Shown in pieces: positions 17,374 through 27,223 of a stretch of 64,000 bases of DNA; the stretch's first letter is position 1, and each line of letters opens with the position of its first letter. Both the position numbers and the translations under genes were made by a program. Source of the stretch: WHSW01 sp963742205 (GTDB lineage: Bacteria; Actinomycetota; Thermoleophilia; Solirubrobacterales; 70-9). The notes beneath the pieces are model-generated. The model saw only the letters and a program-made list of their open reading frames with translations, did no database searches and was not told where the DNA came from. The DNA is taken from positions 124,001 through 188,000 of the forward strand of contig CAVUKZ010000006.1 in assembly GCA_963742205.1 (NCBI GenBank), in the 5' to 3' direction.

Positions 17374-17670
17374 GTGGAGCCGAATCAACCCGCCCAAGCT
17401 GAGCCCGCGCGCCAGGCGCGCGGCTTGGTCCTCGGGCTCTATCTATCGGCCGCGGTGACGGTCGTGGTGGGCATCGCGCTCGGGATCGCGCTCGACCCCG
17501 TCTGGTTCGGGCTCGTGCTGCTCGGCCTCGTCGACGTCGTGCTCGCCGCGCTCTTCGCGGGCGGGCGCATCGGGCCGCTGGCCGCCCGCCGCCAGGCCGA
17601 GGCGGAGGGCGACGCGGCGGCGATCGCTGAGTCCGACCCGGGCTACAACCCCTACGCGCGCGAGGATTGA
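17374..17670 (+). CDS. Small two-helix membrane protein
   Basis: A GTG at 17374, just after the tRNA, gives a 98-residue protein. Two hydrophobic helices (LGLYLSAAVTVVVGIALGIAL and FGLVLLGLVDVVLAALFAGG) are separated by a short loop, and a polar tail ends ESDPGYNPYARED. I do not recognise a family. The Asp/Tyr-rich tail is probably cytoplasmic by the positive-inside rule. It may be read through from the tRNA promoter. Confidence 0.6.
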   Translation: MEPNQPAQAEPARQARGLVLGLYLSAAVTVVVGIALGIALDPVWFGLVLLGLVDVVLAALFAGGRIGPLAARRQAEAEGDAAAIAESDPGYNPYARED

Positions 17671-17685
17671 GGCCGGGTCAGCTAC

Positions 17686-17859
17686 CTAGTTCTTGGGGTT
17701 GACGACGTCCTTGGCCTTGTCGGCCGCGTCGCCCACCTTGTCCTTGACCTTGCCGGTCGCCCGATCGACCTTGCCCTCGTTCTTGAGGCTCTGGTTGTCG
17801 GTCAGATCGCCGGTGGCCTCCTTTACGCGGCCCTTCGCTTCATCGGCGTTCTTAGCCAT
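17686..17859 (-). CDS. CsbD-family small stress protein
   Basis: The 57-residue, highly charged protein begins MAKNADEAKGRVKEATGDLT and repeats the CsbD pattern (KGRVKEATG..., KVDRATGKVKDKVGDAADKAKD). A strong ribosome site (AAAGGAAG) stands 8 bases before ATG. CsbD proteins are cytosolic, unstructured or helical, and induced by general stress in other bacteria; their molecular job is unknown. The gap to the divergent sulfatase holds a GCCGCC/GGCGGC hairpin near 17888-17906. Confidence 0.88.
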   Translation of the reverse strand: MAKNADEAKGRVKEATGDLTDNQSLKNEGKVDRATGKVKDKVGDAADKAKDVVNPKN

Positions 17860-17968
17860 CTTCGGTGCTTCCTTTCGGTCGCTTTCAGGCCGCCGCTGAG
17901 GGCGGCACTATGCACCTTCCCGCTCAGCATCCGCCGAAACTCTGACCTCCCGGAGGTGCTCACCTACT

Positions 17969-19574
17969 GTGCTCCGCGCCGTGGTACTCCTGGTCGCGCT
18001 CATCGCGCTCAGCGCCCTCGCGTTCACCTCCTCGGGCCATGCCTCGTCCGCGGCCACCGCCAAGGCCGCCCAGCGCCCGAACGTGATCGTCGTGCTCACC
18101 GACGACCAGTCCGTGGCTCAGATGAACGAGGACACGATGCCGAGGACCATGGCCGCGATCGGCGACCACGGCACCTCGTTCAGCCAGAGCATCGTCTCCT
18201 CGCCCCTGTGTTGCCCGTCGCGCGCCGGCTTTCTCACCGGCGACTACCCCCACAACTCCGGCGTCTTCGACAACGAGCCGGGCTTCGGCGCGCTGCTCGA
18301 CAAGACCTCGATCATCTACCCCTGGCTGCAGGCTGCCGGCTACCGCACCGGCCACATCGGCCGCTACCTCCTCAACTACGACCGCCCCACCCCGCTCGGC
18401 GGCGACTGGGAGACCGACGGCGGCCTCGCGCCGCCGCCCGGGCTCGACGACTGGTTCGGCTACGTCGGGGCGCCCACGATCTACAACGGCGCCACGTTCA
18501 GCGACAACGGCACGCCCGGTGGTCGAGGGCCAGGGCAAGCCCGGCTACACGACCCGGGTCATGAACCACGAGGCGCTCGACTTCATCGGCCAGGCGAAGG
18601 CCGATCCCCGTCCGTTCTTCCTGATGCTCGCCCACGTGGCCCCGCACGCGGCGCAGACGACCGGGCCGGGCCCCTGCGGCGTCGGTGGGCTGCCGATCCC
18701 CGACGGCGGCAAGCTCGGCAAGTGGACCGACGCCCCGCTGCCAAAGCCGCCCTCGTTCGACGAGGCCAACGTGTCCGACAAGCCGAACTGGATCAGCACG
18801 CGTCCCCGCCTCGGCCACCGCAAGCGCGAAGGCCTCAAGCTCGGCTGGCGCTGCGCGAACGCCTCGCTGGCCACCGTCGACGACGGCGTCGCCCAGATCG
18901 TCCGCCAGCTCCGCAAGCAGGGCGACCTCGACGACACGGCGATCTTCGTCACCTCGGACAACGGCTACCTGTTCGGCGAGCACCGGGTCTTCCTCAACAA
19001 GGTCTATCCGTACGAGGAGGCGCTCCGCGTTCCCCTCCTCGCCCGGATGCCTCCGGCCCTCACGGGCCGGAAGGGCCCCCCGGCCGACGTCCCGGCGCTG
19101 GTCAACAACCTCGACCTCACGGCGACCATCGTCGACCTGGCGAACGCCTCGCCGTGCACCGCCGCCGGCGATTGCCGCACGCTCGACGGTCGCTCCCTGG
19201 TGCCGCTGCTGCGCGGCCGCAAGCCCGACTGGGCCAAGGGCCGCGCGCTGCTGTTCCAGATCGGTCAGAACCGCACCTGCGGCGAGCTTCCGGAGCGTGG
19301 CCTGCGCAACTTCTACGACGGGGTGCGCACCAAGCGCTTCGTCTACATCGAGCACAACCGCGTGAATCCCGAGACGGGCGAGTGCGACCGGCCCGAGTTC
19401 GAGATGTACGACTTAAAGAAGGACCCCTACCAGCTGAAGAGCATCGCCGTGAACCCTTCGACGCAGACCGCGTCGCCGCGGCAGGCCTCCCTTGCGGGAC
19501 GCCTGAACAAGCTCCGCGACTGCGCGGGGATCGAGGGGCGCGACCAGAGCGCCGGCCGGCCCTTCTGCGACTAG
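17969..19574 (+). CDS. Secreted type I sulfatase (formylglycine-dependent), frameshifted in consensus
   Basis: The corrected protein is about 535 residues. It has an N-terminal signal peptide ending near GHASSA, then RPNVIVVLTDDQS with metal-binding Asp pair 45-46, and the CxPSR sulfatase motif SPLCCPSRAGFLTG in which Cys81 would become formylglycine. Further C-terminal marks are TSDNGYLFGEHR and the lysine-containing KVYPYEEALRVPLL. The frame breaks at 18518 (CCC|G|GTG), a doubled third base, and the rest reads cleanly. A ribosome site GGAGG lies 12 bases before the GTG. It hydrolyses sulfate or possibly phosphonate esters outside the cell. Confidence 0.85.
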
Positions 19575-20293
19575 GACTTGCCCACGAGGGTCATCTGGAA
19601 GCGGGCCAGCCGCACGTTCAGGTCCGCGCTGCTTCCCTGCAGCACCTCCACGTGCACTGACTGACCGGCCTGGAGCAGCTCGAACCCGCTCACGTTCTGC
19701 GACGTGTACGCGGGGGCGGGCAGCGGCGGGCCGGCCTCCGAGGCGAAGGAGCCGCCGTTTGCGCTGACGATGCTCGTGCGCCGATAGCCGGTGCCGTTCG
19801 GATCCCACTCGACCGTCGCCGAGACGAAGTAGGTGCCCGCCACGGGCGCGACCAGGGTCTCGGATCCGTCACCGTGGAGTTCGTCCGTGTCAAAGAACTC
19901 GTAGTCCGCGTGCAGCGTCGTTCCCTGCGCGGTGTGTGAGGTTTCCGGGCTGAGCCTCATCACGCTGGCGGCCGGGAAGCCGCTCAGCTTCGTCGGCGTC
20001 ACCGCGCGCGGTGCGATCGCCGGTCCCCGGACCCCGTTCTTCGCCACCCCCGCCGCGCTCGGAACGGTGCCGAGCGTGTCCTCGACCACGTCCGAACCGG
20101 TCAGCGAGTCGTTGCGCACGTCGACGCCCTGAAGGTTGTTGTTGGCGACGTCGATGCTGTGCACCTCGCCGTTGACGATGTCCTCCGTACGCACGGTGTT
20201 CGCGGCGATCGCGGTTCCGCCTACCGCGAACAGAAAGATCGCCACGTATCCGACGACGTTGGAACGCAGGTGCTCACGAATCCGACTCGACAC
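19571..20293 (-). CDS. Secreted protein with C-terminal jelly-roll-like domain
   Basis: The 240-residue protein begins MSSRIREHLRSNVVGYVAIFLFAVGG, an N-terminal anchor or signal typical of many Solirubrobacterales exported proteins. A short beta-helix-like repeat rich in Asn and Asp follows (SIDVANNNLQGVDVRNDSLTGSDV). The C-terminal 120 residues look like a C1q/TNF-type beta sandwich (FVSATVEWDPNGTGYRR, SVHVEVLQGSSADLNVRLARFQMTLVG). It is probably a surface-exposed adhesin or matrix protein. It is convergent with the sulfatase, with a 4-base overlap. Confidence 0.6.
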   Translation of the reverse strand: MSSRIREHLRSNVVGYVAIFLFAVGGTAIAANTVRTEDIVNGEVHSIDVANNNLQGVDVRNDSLTGSDVVEDTLGTVPSAAGVAKNGVRGPAIAPRAVTPTKLSGFPAASVMRLSPETSHTAQGTTLHADYEFFDTDELHGDGSETLVAPVAGTYFVSATVEWDPNGTGYRRTSIVSANGGSFASEAGPPLPAPAYTSQNVSGFELLQAGQSVHVEVLQGSSADLNVRLARFQMTLVGKS

Positions 20294-20321
20294 TTCGAAC
20301 CCTCCCCCCGGTGTTTGTACG

Positions 20322-21548
<1,227 letters not shown>

Positions 21549-21580
21549 TATAGGCACGCAGAGGCCCCTAACCTGTGCAC

Positions 21581-22603
21581 ATGGCCAGCACCCAAGCCAC
21601 AACGGTCCCAGACGTCCAGGCCGGCCGACCCGCGACCTCGGTCAGTCTCACCCGCGTCGGGGTGCGCGGAGTCGAGAAGGTCATCCACGTCGCCGCTCCT
21701 CCCGGGGCCGCCGCCGACGAGCCCGGCAGCCTGTACTTCGCCGAGCTCGAGTGCTTCGTCGACCTCAACCCCCAGCAGGCCGGCGTGCACATGTCGCGCT
21801 TCGAGGAGGTCGTCAACGAGGCGATCGACGCGGTGGTCCTGGGCGAGATCCTGCGGGCCGAGGAGCTCGCCGGCGAGATCGCCGAGCAGGTGCGCGAGCG
21901 CCAGAACGGCCTCCGCGCCGAGGTCACGATCGCCGCTCGCTACCCGACCACCGTTCCCACCCCCGTCTCCGGCCTGCCGACGCAGGAGATCTACACCCTG
22001 TTCGGCACCGCGGTCGCCTCCGAGCGCGGCACCCGGACCCTGATCGGCGTCGAGGCCCAGGGGATGACGGCCTGCCCGTGCGCCCAGGAGCTGCTCGCCG
22101 GCCGCGCCCGCGAGCGACTCGTGGACGATGGCTTCACCGAGGACGAGGTCGAGCGCGTGCTCGAGGCCGTCCCCGTCGCCACCCACAACCAGCGCGGGAT
22201 CGGCTCCCTGCATCTCGGGCGCCCGGAGGGCCTCGACCTGCCGATCGACGCCCGCGACCTGCTGCGCATCGTCGAGGCCTCGATGAGCTCGGAGATCTAC
22301 GAGCTGATGAAGCGCTCCGACGAGGCGGCGGTGGTCGAGAAGGCGCATCGCAACCCCCGCTTCGTCGAGGACGTCGTGCGGGAGATGATCCGCCAGGTCG
22401 CCGACGCCTATCCGCAGCTCGGCGCGACCGGCTTCGTCCTCGCCCGCCAGGAGAACCTGGAGACGATCCACAGGCACTCCGTGGTCGCCGAGCGCTCCGG
22501 GTTGTTGGACGAGATCGTCGCCGAGCTCGAGCGGGGCGAGCATTCGCGCCACCACACGACTCGGCGCGAGTGGCTCGAGGCCCCCTGCGCCGACGAGGGT
22601 TAG
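21581..22603 (+). CDS. folE2: GTP cyclohydrolase FolE2
   Basis: The 340-residue protein is of the COG1469 type (FolE2/MptA). It carries the conserved GVEAQGMTACPCAQE, with Cys residues for the active-site metal, then ATHNQRGIGSLHLG and SSEIYELMKRSDEAAVV. It converts GTP to 7,8-dihydroneopterin triphosphate (or a close product), the first step of folate synthesis, and is the alternative to the zinc enzyme FolE. The start is ATG 21581, near the upstream GTG 21575. The gene is divergent from sigA. Confidence 0.93.
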   Translation: MASTQATTVPDVQAGRPATSVSLTRVGVRGVEKVIHVAAPPGAAADEPGSLYFAELECFVDLNPQQAGVHMSRFEEVVNEAIDAVVLGEILRAEELAGEIAEQVRERQNGLRAEVTIAARYPTTVPTPVSGLPTQEIYTLFGTAVASERGTRTLIGVEAQGMTACPCAQELLAGRARERLVDDGFTEDEVERVLEAVPVATHNQRGIGSLHLGRPEGLDLPIDARDLLRIVEASMSSEIYELMKRSDEAAVVEKAHRNPRFVEDVVREMIRQVADAYPQLGATGFVLARQENLETIHRHSVVAERSGLLDEIVAELERGEHSRHHTTRREWLEAPCADEG

Positions 22604-22609
22604 CGACTC

Positions 22610-23179
22610 CTAGGTAACCGGCTCGGGCGAGCGGTCGCGCCGGCGCTCGTGCTCGGCGAGTCGCTTGCGCAGCCCGAAGAAGTAGTCCAGCCCCGAGATC
22701 ACGGTCATCGCGACCGCCACGTAGAGCAGCACGTCGACCCAGACCGGCGAGGGGTCGAACGCGATCAGGCAAATGATCGCGGCCACCTGGAGGCCCGTCT
22801 TGACCTTCCCCATCCAGCTCGCGGAGATCACCACGCCGCGCTCGGCGGCGACGCTGCGCAGGCCGGTGACGGCCAGCTCGCGCGCGATGATCACCATCGC
22901 CACCCAGGCCGCGAGCCGGTCGAGCGACACGAGCGAGATCAGGGCCGCGATCACCAACAGCTTGTCGGCGAGCGGGTCCATCAGCTTCCCGAACGTCGTC
23001 ACCTGCTGGCGGCGGCGAGCGATGTATCCGTCCAGGCCGTCGGTGAGCGCCGCAAGCGCGAAGACGATCGCGGCGATCACGTCGCCGTCGGGCGTTTCGT
23101 CGAGCAGCGCGACGACCAACACCGGCACCGCGAGGATGCGGATGATCGTGAGCACGTTCGGCACGTTGACCGGGAACAT
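22610..23179 (-). CDS. pgsA: CDP-diacylglycerol-glycerol-3-phosphate 3-phosphatidyltransferase
   Basis: This 189-residue membrane protein has about five helices and the CDP-alcohol phosphotransferase signature DGLDGYIAR-N8-GKLMDPLADK, which carries the four metal-binding Asp residues. It makes phosphatidylglycerol phosphate for phospholipid synthesis. The N-terminus MFPVNVPNVLTIIRIL is typical. It converges on folE2 with a 6-base gap and precedes udgB on the same strand. Confidence 0.93.
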   Translation of the reverse strand: MFPVNVPNVLTIIRILAVPVLVVALLDETPDGDVIAAIVFALAALTDGLDGYIARRRQQVTTFGKLMDPLADKLLVIAALISLVSLDRLAAWVAMVIIARELAVTGLRSVAAERGVVISASWMGKVKTGLQVAAIICLIAFDPSPVWVDVLLYVAVAMTVISGLDYFFGLRKRLAEHERRRDRSPEPVT

Positions 23180-23209
23180 CGCCTCCCCAAGTATCCAGGC
23201 TGAGTCCAG

Positions 23210-23920
23210 CTAAGCGGCCGGTTCGCGCGAGAGCGCACCGGCGCGTGCGATCGCGGCGTCGAGCATCTCCCTGGTCAGCTTGCCGGTGAACGTGTTCTGC
23301 TGCGAGGGATGGAAGCTGCCGACGAGCCGGTACGGCCCGATCGCCGCCTCGGCCAGGTGCCCGAAGCGCGGGCGTGGGCGCGGCGTCGGATGCCCAAGCT
23401 CGCGCAGCGAGCGCAGGGCCCCGTCCCACGCGAACGAGCCGAGCGCGAGCAGAGCCCGCGCCCGCGGGAGCAGGCGTAGCTCGTCGACCATCCAGGGCAG
23501 GCACTCGTCGCGCTCGGTCGTCGTGGGCCGGTTGGCCGGCGGCGCACAGCGGACCACGGCGGTGAGGTAGGCGTCGCGCAGCTCGAGCCCGTCGCCGCGC
23601 CGCTCGGATACGGGCTGCGTGGCGTACCCGGCGCGGTGCAGAGCCCCGTACAGCCATTCGCCGGAACGATCGCCGGTGAACATCCGCCCGGTGCGGTTCG
23701 CGCCGTGCGCGGCCGGCGCGAGCCCGACGATCACCAGGCGCGCTGAAGGGTCGCCGAACCCGGGCACAGGGCGCGCCCAGTAGCGCTCGCCCCGGTACCG
23801 CTTGGGCGGGTCCGCCGCGGCCTCCTCGCGCCAGGCGACCAGGCGCGGGCAGCGCGCGCAACTGGCGACGCGCGCGGCGAGGCGCTCGAGGTCAGCGGCT
23901 GTTGCGGAATCGCGGCTCAT
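23210..23920 (-). CDS. udgB: Uracil-DNA glycosylase, family 5 (UdgB)
   Basis: The 236-residue protein carries family 5 marks: iron-sulfur cysteines (CARCPRL), VPGFGDPSARLVIVGLAPAAHGANRTGRMFTGD and GSFHPSQQNTFTGKLT. Family 5 enzymes lack the Asp of UNG and remove uracil, hypoxanthine or other deaminated bases from DNA. The protein would act in base excision repair of a high-GC genome, where cytosine deamination is a burden. It is divergent from the lipoprotein gene at 23944. Confidence 0.93.
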   Translation of the reverse strand: MSRDSATAADLERLAARVASCARCPRLVAWREEAAADPPKRYRGERYWARPVPGFGDPSARLVIVGLAPAAHGANRTGRMFTGDRSGEWLYGALHRAGYATQPVSERRGDGLELRDAYLTAVVRCAPPANRPTTTERDECLPWMVDELRLLPRARALLALGSFAWDGALRSLRELGHPTPRPRPRFGHLAEAAIGPYRLVGSFHPSQQNTFTGKLTREMLDAAIARAGALSREPAA

Positions 23921-23943
23921 CGGCCCCCGGTAGGGTGCCCGCC

Positions 23944-24540
23944 ATGCTGACGGTCTCGCGGCGCGGCCTCTTCGCCATCGGCGGCACCGGCGCCGCTGTC
24001 GTGCTCACCGGCTGCGGTAGCGCCGTGAGCGAGCGCGACGACGCCGACGACGCCGAGGTGCTCGACGGCGCGCTCGAGGCCGAGGCCGCCCTCGGCGCGA
24101 CCTACGACGGCCTCTCGGGGCCCGAGGTCTCGTCCGGGCCGGGCGCGCAGGTGCTCAAGCGCTGCCAGGCGGACTCGAAGAAGCGCCAGGCGGAGCTCTC
24201 CAGCCTCGGTGCGAGCCAGCCGACCGGCGGCGACACCGCGGGCGCGGCTGGCAGCGGGCTCGAACCCGCGGTCAGCTCCGCCAACGCCGCGATCGCCGCC
24301 TACCGCCAGGGAGCGCGCCTGCTCGGGGAGACCCCGCAGCGGGCCACCTGCACCTCCTACCTCGCGCAGGTCGCCGCCGAGCTGGCCTCGATCCGCGGCC
24401 TCTTTGGCGAGGACCAGGCGCCGGTCGCGTTCGTCACCGGCGAGACCCAGAAGCCGTTCGAGGCCGCCGCGACGACGACCACGAGCACCACCTCGACCCC
24501 CACGACCTCGACCACCTCCACCAGCACCGACTCGCAGTGA
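23944..24540 (+). CDS. Tat/lipoprotein-type secreted protein, DUF-like
   Basis: The 198-residue protein starts MLTVSRRGLFAIGGTGAAVVLTGCGS, with a twin-arginine-like SRRG motif and a lipobox (LTGC) giving a lipid-anchored Cys. The body is helical and Ala-rich with four Cys, and the last 35 residues are a Thr/Ser-rich low-complexity stalk (TTTTSTTSTPTTSTT). It is translationally coupled (GTGA) to the ferritin-like gene, so the two probably form one secreted complex or pathway. No enzymatic motif is seen. Confidence 0.55.
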   Translation: MLTVSRRGLFAIGGTGAAVVLTGCGSAVSERDDADDAEVLDGALEAEAALGATYDGLSGPEVSSGPGAQVLKRCQADSKKRQAELSSLGASQPTGGDTAGAAGSGLEPAVSSANAAIAAYRQGARLLGETPQRATCTSYLAQVAAELASIRGLFGEDQAPVAFVTGETQKPFEAAATTTTSTTSTPTTSTTSTSTDSQ

Positions 24541-25220
24541 GCGAGGACGCGAGCAGCCGCCGCGACGCGCTCCGGCGCGGCGCCCTCGCGGCCGGCGCCC
24601 TCGCGGCCGCCGGCGCCCTCCGTCCTGCGATGGCGCTCGCCCAATCTTCGGCCGACGACGACCTGCGCGACTTTCTCCAGCAGGCGATCGGCCTCGAGCA
24701 GATCACGGCCCTCGCCTACTCCACGGCCGCCGACGCGGCCGACGCGAAGCTCAAGGGCACGCTCGAGACCTTCCGCGACCAGGAGCAGGCGCACGCGAGC
24801 GCGCTGCGCAGCGCGCTCGACGAACTCGGCTTTGACCCGCCCGACGCCCCCGACTCCCCCTCCGACACCACGGTGTTCGACGAGGTCGACGGGCTCGACG
24901 ACACCTCGTCCCCCTACACGACGCAGGACCTCAAGGACCTGCTCTCCGGCCTCGACGGCCTCAAGGGGACGAAGCAGTACCTCGACTACCTGGTGAAGCT
25001 GGAGGAGGCCCAGATCGGCTACTACGTCGGCCAGGCGCCGGGGCTGGACAGCGTCGACCTCTCGACCACCGGCGCCGAGATCGCGGGCTGCCAGGCCGAG
25101 CACCTGATCGTCGTGCGCGGGCAGCAGGGCGACGACCCGGCGGCAGCGCTCGGTGCGGCGATCGCCGCGATCGAGGGCGCCGGGTCCGACTCGAGCACGA
25201 GCACCTCCGGCTCCAAGTGA
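24537..25220 (+). CDS. Tat-exported ferritin-like domain protein
   Basis: The 227 residues begin with a Tat signal (SSRRDALRRGALAAGALAAAG), then a ferritin-like four-helix bundle (about 40-200). Metal-ligand candidates are AIGLEQITALAYSTA, FRDQEQAHASALRSAL, LEEAQIGYYVG and CQAEHLIVVRGQQ. The EQxxH and AEH motifs fit a diiron site, so it may bind iron or act as an oxidase outside the membrane. It overlaps the lipoprotein gene before it and the thioesterase gene after it by four bases each, suggesting one operon. Confidence 0.75.
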   Translation: MSEDASSRRDALRRGALAAGALAAAGALRPAMALAQSSADDDLRDFLQQAIGLEQITALAYSTAADAADAKLKGTLETFRDQEQAHASALRSALDELGFDPPDAPDSPSDTTVFDEVDGLDDTSSPYTTQDLKDLLSGLDGLKGTKQYLDYLVKLEEAQIGYYVGQAPGLDSVDLSTTGAEIAGCQAEHLIVVRGQQGDDPAAALGAAIAAIEGAGSDSSTSTSGSK

Positions 25221-25725
25221 CCGCGGCTCCGGCCGCGCGACCGGTGTCGGCCTCGCGCTCGGAGCTGATCCGCTGGATGGGCGTCCAGGACGCCAACGCG
25301 GCCGGGTTCGTGCATGGCGGCGTGGTCATGAAGACCTGCGATGAGGCCGCCGCGATCGCCGCGATCCGCCACTGCGGCAGGCGGGTCGTCACCGCGGCGT
25401 CGATCGGGTGACCTTCGTCGAGCCGATCTCGATCGGCGAGCTGCTGACCTGCCGGGCCACCGTCAACGCGGCGTGGCGCACGTCGATGGAGGTAGGGGTT
25501 CGGGTCGAGGCCGAGGACGCCCGCACCGGCGAGCGGCGGCATACGACGACCGCCTACGTGACCATGGTCGCGCTCGACGACGCGGGGCGCCCGGCGGCGG
25601 TGCCGGGCGTGGTCACCGAGACGGCGGCCGAGGAGCGACGCCGGCGCGAGGCCGAGCTGCGGCGCACGAACCGGCTCGCCGAGCGCGACCAGATCCTCGC
25701 CAACCGCGACGAGGATCTCGACTAG
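25217..25725 (+). CDS. Acyl-CoA thioesterase (hotdog fold), frameshifted in consensus
   Basis: The first frame gives LIRWMGVQDANAAGFVHGGVVMKTCDEAAAIAAIRHCGRRVVTAAS, with the catalytic Asp in the DEAA motif. The second frame continues with VDRVTFVEPISIGELLTCRATVNAAWRTSMEVGVRVEAEDARTGERRHT and a coiled C-terminal tail. Together these form a YciA/BACH-type hotdog thioesterase that hydrolyses acyl-CoA. The break near 25400 is a loss of one base (GG read as G), unlike the +1 events elsewhere. The start overlaps the ferritin-like gene by four bases (GTGA). Confidence 0.8.
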
Positions 25726-26363
25726 CGCACCGAACGGTCGCCGACCGCGTCGATGATCCGGCCGCCGACCACCAGGAGCCCGACCCAGATGATCGGGCAG
25801 AGGCTCGGGTCGATGAACGCGACCGGGATCGACAGCAAAAACGTGCCGCTGACCACGAACGACGCCGGGCCGAGGTAACGCCGCTCCTCGTCGCGCGCCT
25901 CATCCTTGATCAGTCCCTTGCGAAAGGCGTAGAAGATCTGCGCCGTAAACGACAGGCTGATCCCCGCCAGGTTGATCGCGTAGATGATCACCCCGTCGGT
26001 GGTGTCGGAGTAGTGCCCGAGCAGTTCGGCGCTGAACGGGACCAGCGCGACGAGCGCGAGGTACAGGAGGTTGAGCGCGATCAGCCGCCCGTCGAAGCGC
26101 GCCACCAGGGTGTAGAAGCGATGGTGGGCGAGCCAGATCGAGCCGAGCACCGCAAAGCTGATCGCGTAGGCGACGAAATCCGAGCTGCGGTCGCGCAGCG
26201 CGGCGCCGACGTTGTCGAGGTTCGCCGGCACGTCGAGCGCCAGGACCAGGAGCGTGATCGCGATCGCGAACACGCCGTCCGTGAACGCGAGCACCCGCCC
26301 GAACTCGAGCTCCTGATCTTTGCGGTCGTGGACCTCCCGGCGGGCCTCGCGGCGGCTGGTCAT
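25722..26363 (-). CDS. TMEM175-family potassium channel-like protein
   Basis: This 213-residue membrane protein has six helices. Its first helix carries the TMEM175/DUF1211 signature RVLAFTDGVFAIAITLLVLALDV. Bacterial TMEM175 proteins form tetrameric potassium channels in which the conserved hydrophobic residues of the first helix line the pore. It converges on the thioesterase with a 4-base overlap. Confidence 0.88.
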   Translation of the reverse strand: MTSRREARREVHDRKDQELEFGRVLAFTDGVFAIAITLLVLALDVPANLDNVGAALRDRSSDFVAYAISFAVLGSIWLAHHRFYTLVARFDGRLIALNLLYLALVALVPFSAELLGHYSDTTDGVIIYAINLAGISLSFTAQIFYAFRKGLIKDEARDEERRYLGPASFVVSGTFLLSIPVAFIDPSLCPIIWVGLLVVGGRIIDAVGDRSVR

Positions 26364-26443
26364 CTCATGCGATTACTGGCCCCAACCTGCCGACCCTCCC
26401 CGCGCAGCCGATCTTTCGGCTCTACCCTGAGCGATCTCGCCTC

Positions 26444-27221
26444 ATGCCTACAACCGACCGCAAGCTGCGCAAGCTGGCGATCGTCCCCGCCTATAACGAG
26501 GGCGAGATGGTCGCCCGCGTCGTCCGCGACATCCATCGCGAGGCGCCCGGCTTCGACGTGCTCGTAGTGGATGACGGGTCCACGGACTCGACCGCGATCT
26601 ACGCCGAGTCCGAGGGCGCCATCGTGATCCGCCACCCCTACAACCTCGGTATCGGCGGCGCGGTGCAGTCGGGCTACAAGTACGCGCTTGCGCAACGACT
26701 ACGACGTCGCGGTGCAGGTCGACGGCGACGGTCAGCACAAGCCCGAGTACCTGCCGAAGATGCTCAAGAAGCTGCAGACCGGCGGCACGGCCGACATGGT
26801 CTACGGCAGCCGCTTCCGGGGGGACCCGGGCTACAAGGTGCCGCTCGGCCGGCGCGCCGGGAACATGATCTTTTCGATCGTCCTCACCGCGCTCACGCGG
26901 AAGAAGATCACCGACCCCACGTCGGGCTTCCGGATGACCAACCGGCGCGGGATCGAGCTCTTCGCCCGTGACTACCCGCACGACTATCCGGAGGTCGAGG
27001 CGCTGCTCATGCTCCACGCGCACCACCTGCGGATCCACGAGGTGCACGTGAAGATGAACGCCCGGGGCTTCGGCGACAGCTCGATCGACTACCCGCGCAG
27101 CGCCTACTACATGGTCAAGGTGCTGCTGGCGCTGTTCGTCGGCCTCTTCCGCCGCCGGCCGACGCCGGTCGAGGCGACGGGCGAGGAGGAGCCGGGAGTC
27201 GGCCCCGCCGTGGAGGCCTGA
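26444..27221 (+). CDS. GT2 glycosyltransferase (polyprenol-phosphate type), frameshifted in consensus
   Basis: The corrected product (about 259 residues) is a GT-A family 2 enzyme: LAIVPAYNEGEMV, VVDDGSTDSTA, GIGGAVQSGYKYA, DVAVQVDGDGQHKPEYLPKM with its DGDGQH metal motif, and TDPTSGFRMTNRRG. The frame breaks at 26690 (CTT|G|CGC), a doubled third base. The family transfers a sugar to a polyprenyl phosphate carrier on the inner membrane face. The adjacent DUF2304 protein is its usual partner, so the two likely act together. A likely helix anchor at the C-terminus (MVKVLLALFVGLF) is consistent with membrane association. Confidence 0.86.
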
Positions 27222-27223
27222 CG

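Noticed and set aside
17880..17910. GCCGCC/GGCGGC hairpin as a terminator
   Set aside because: It lies between the divergent csbD and sulfatase starts, so no gene ends there, and there is no T run.
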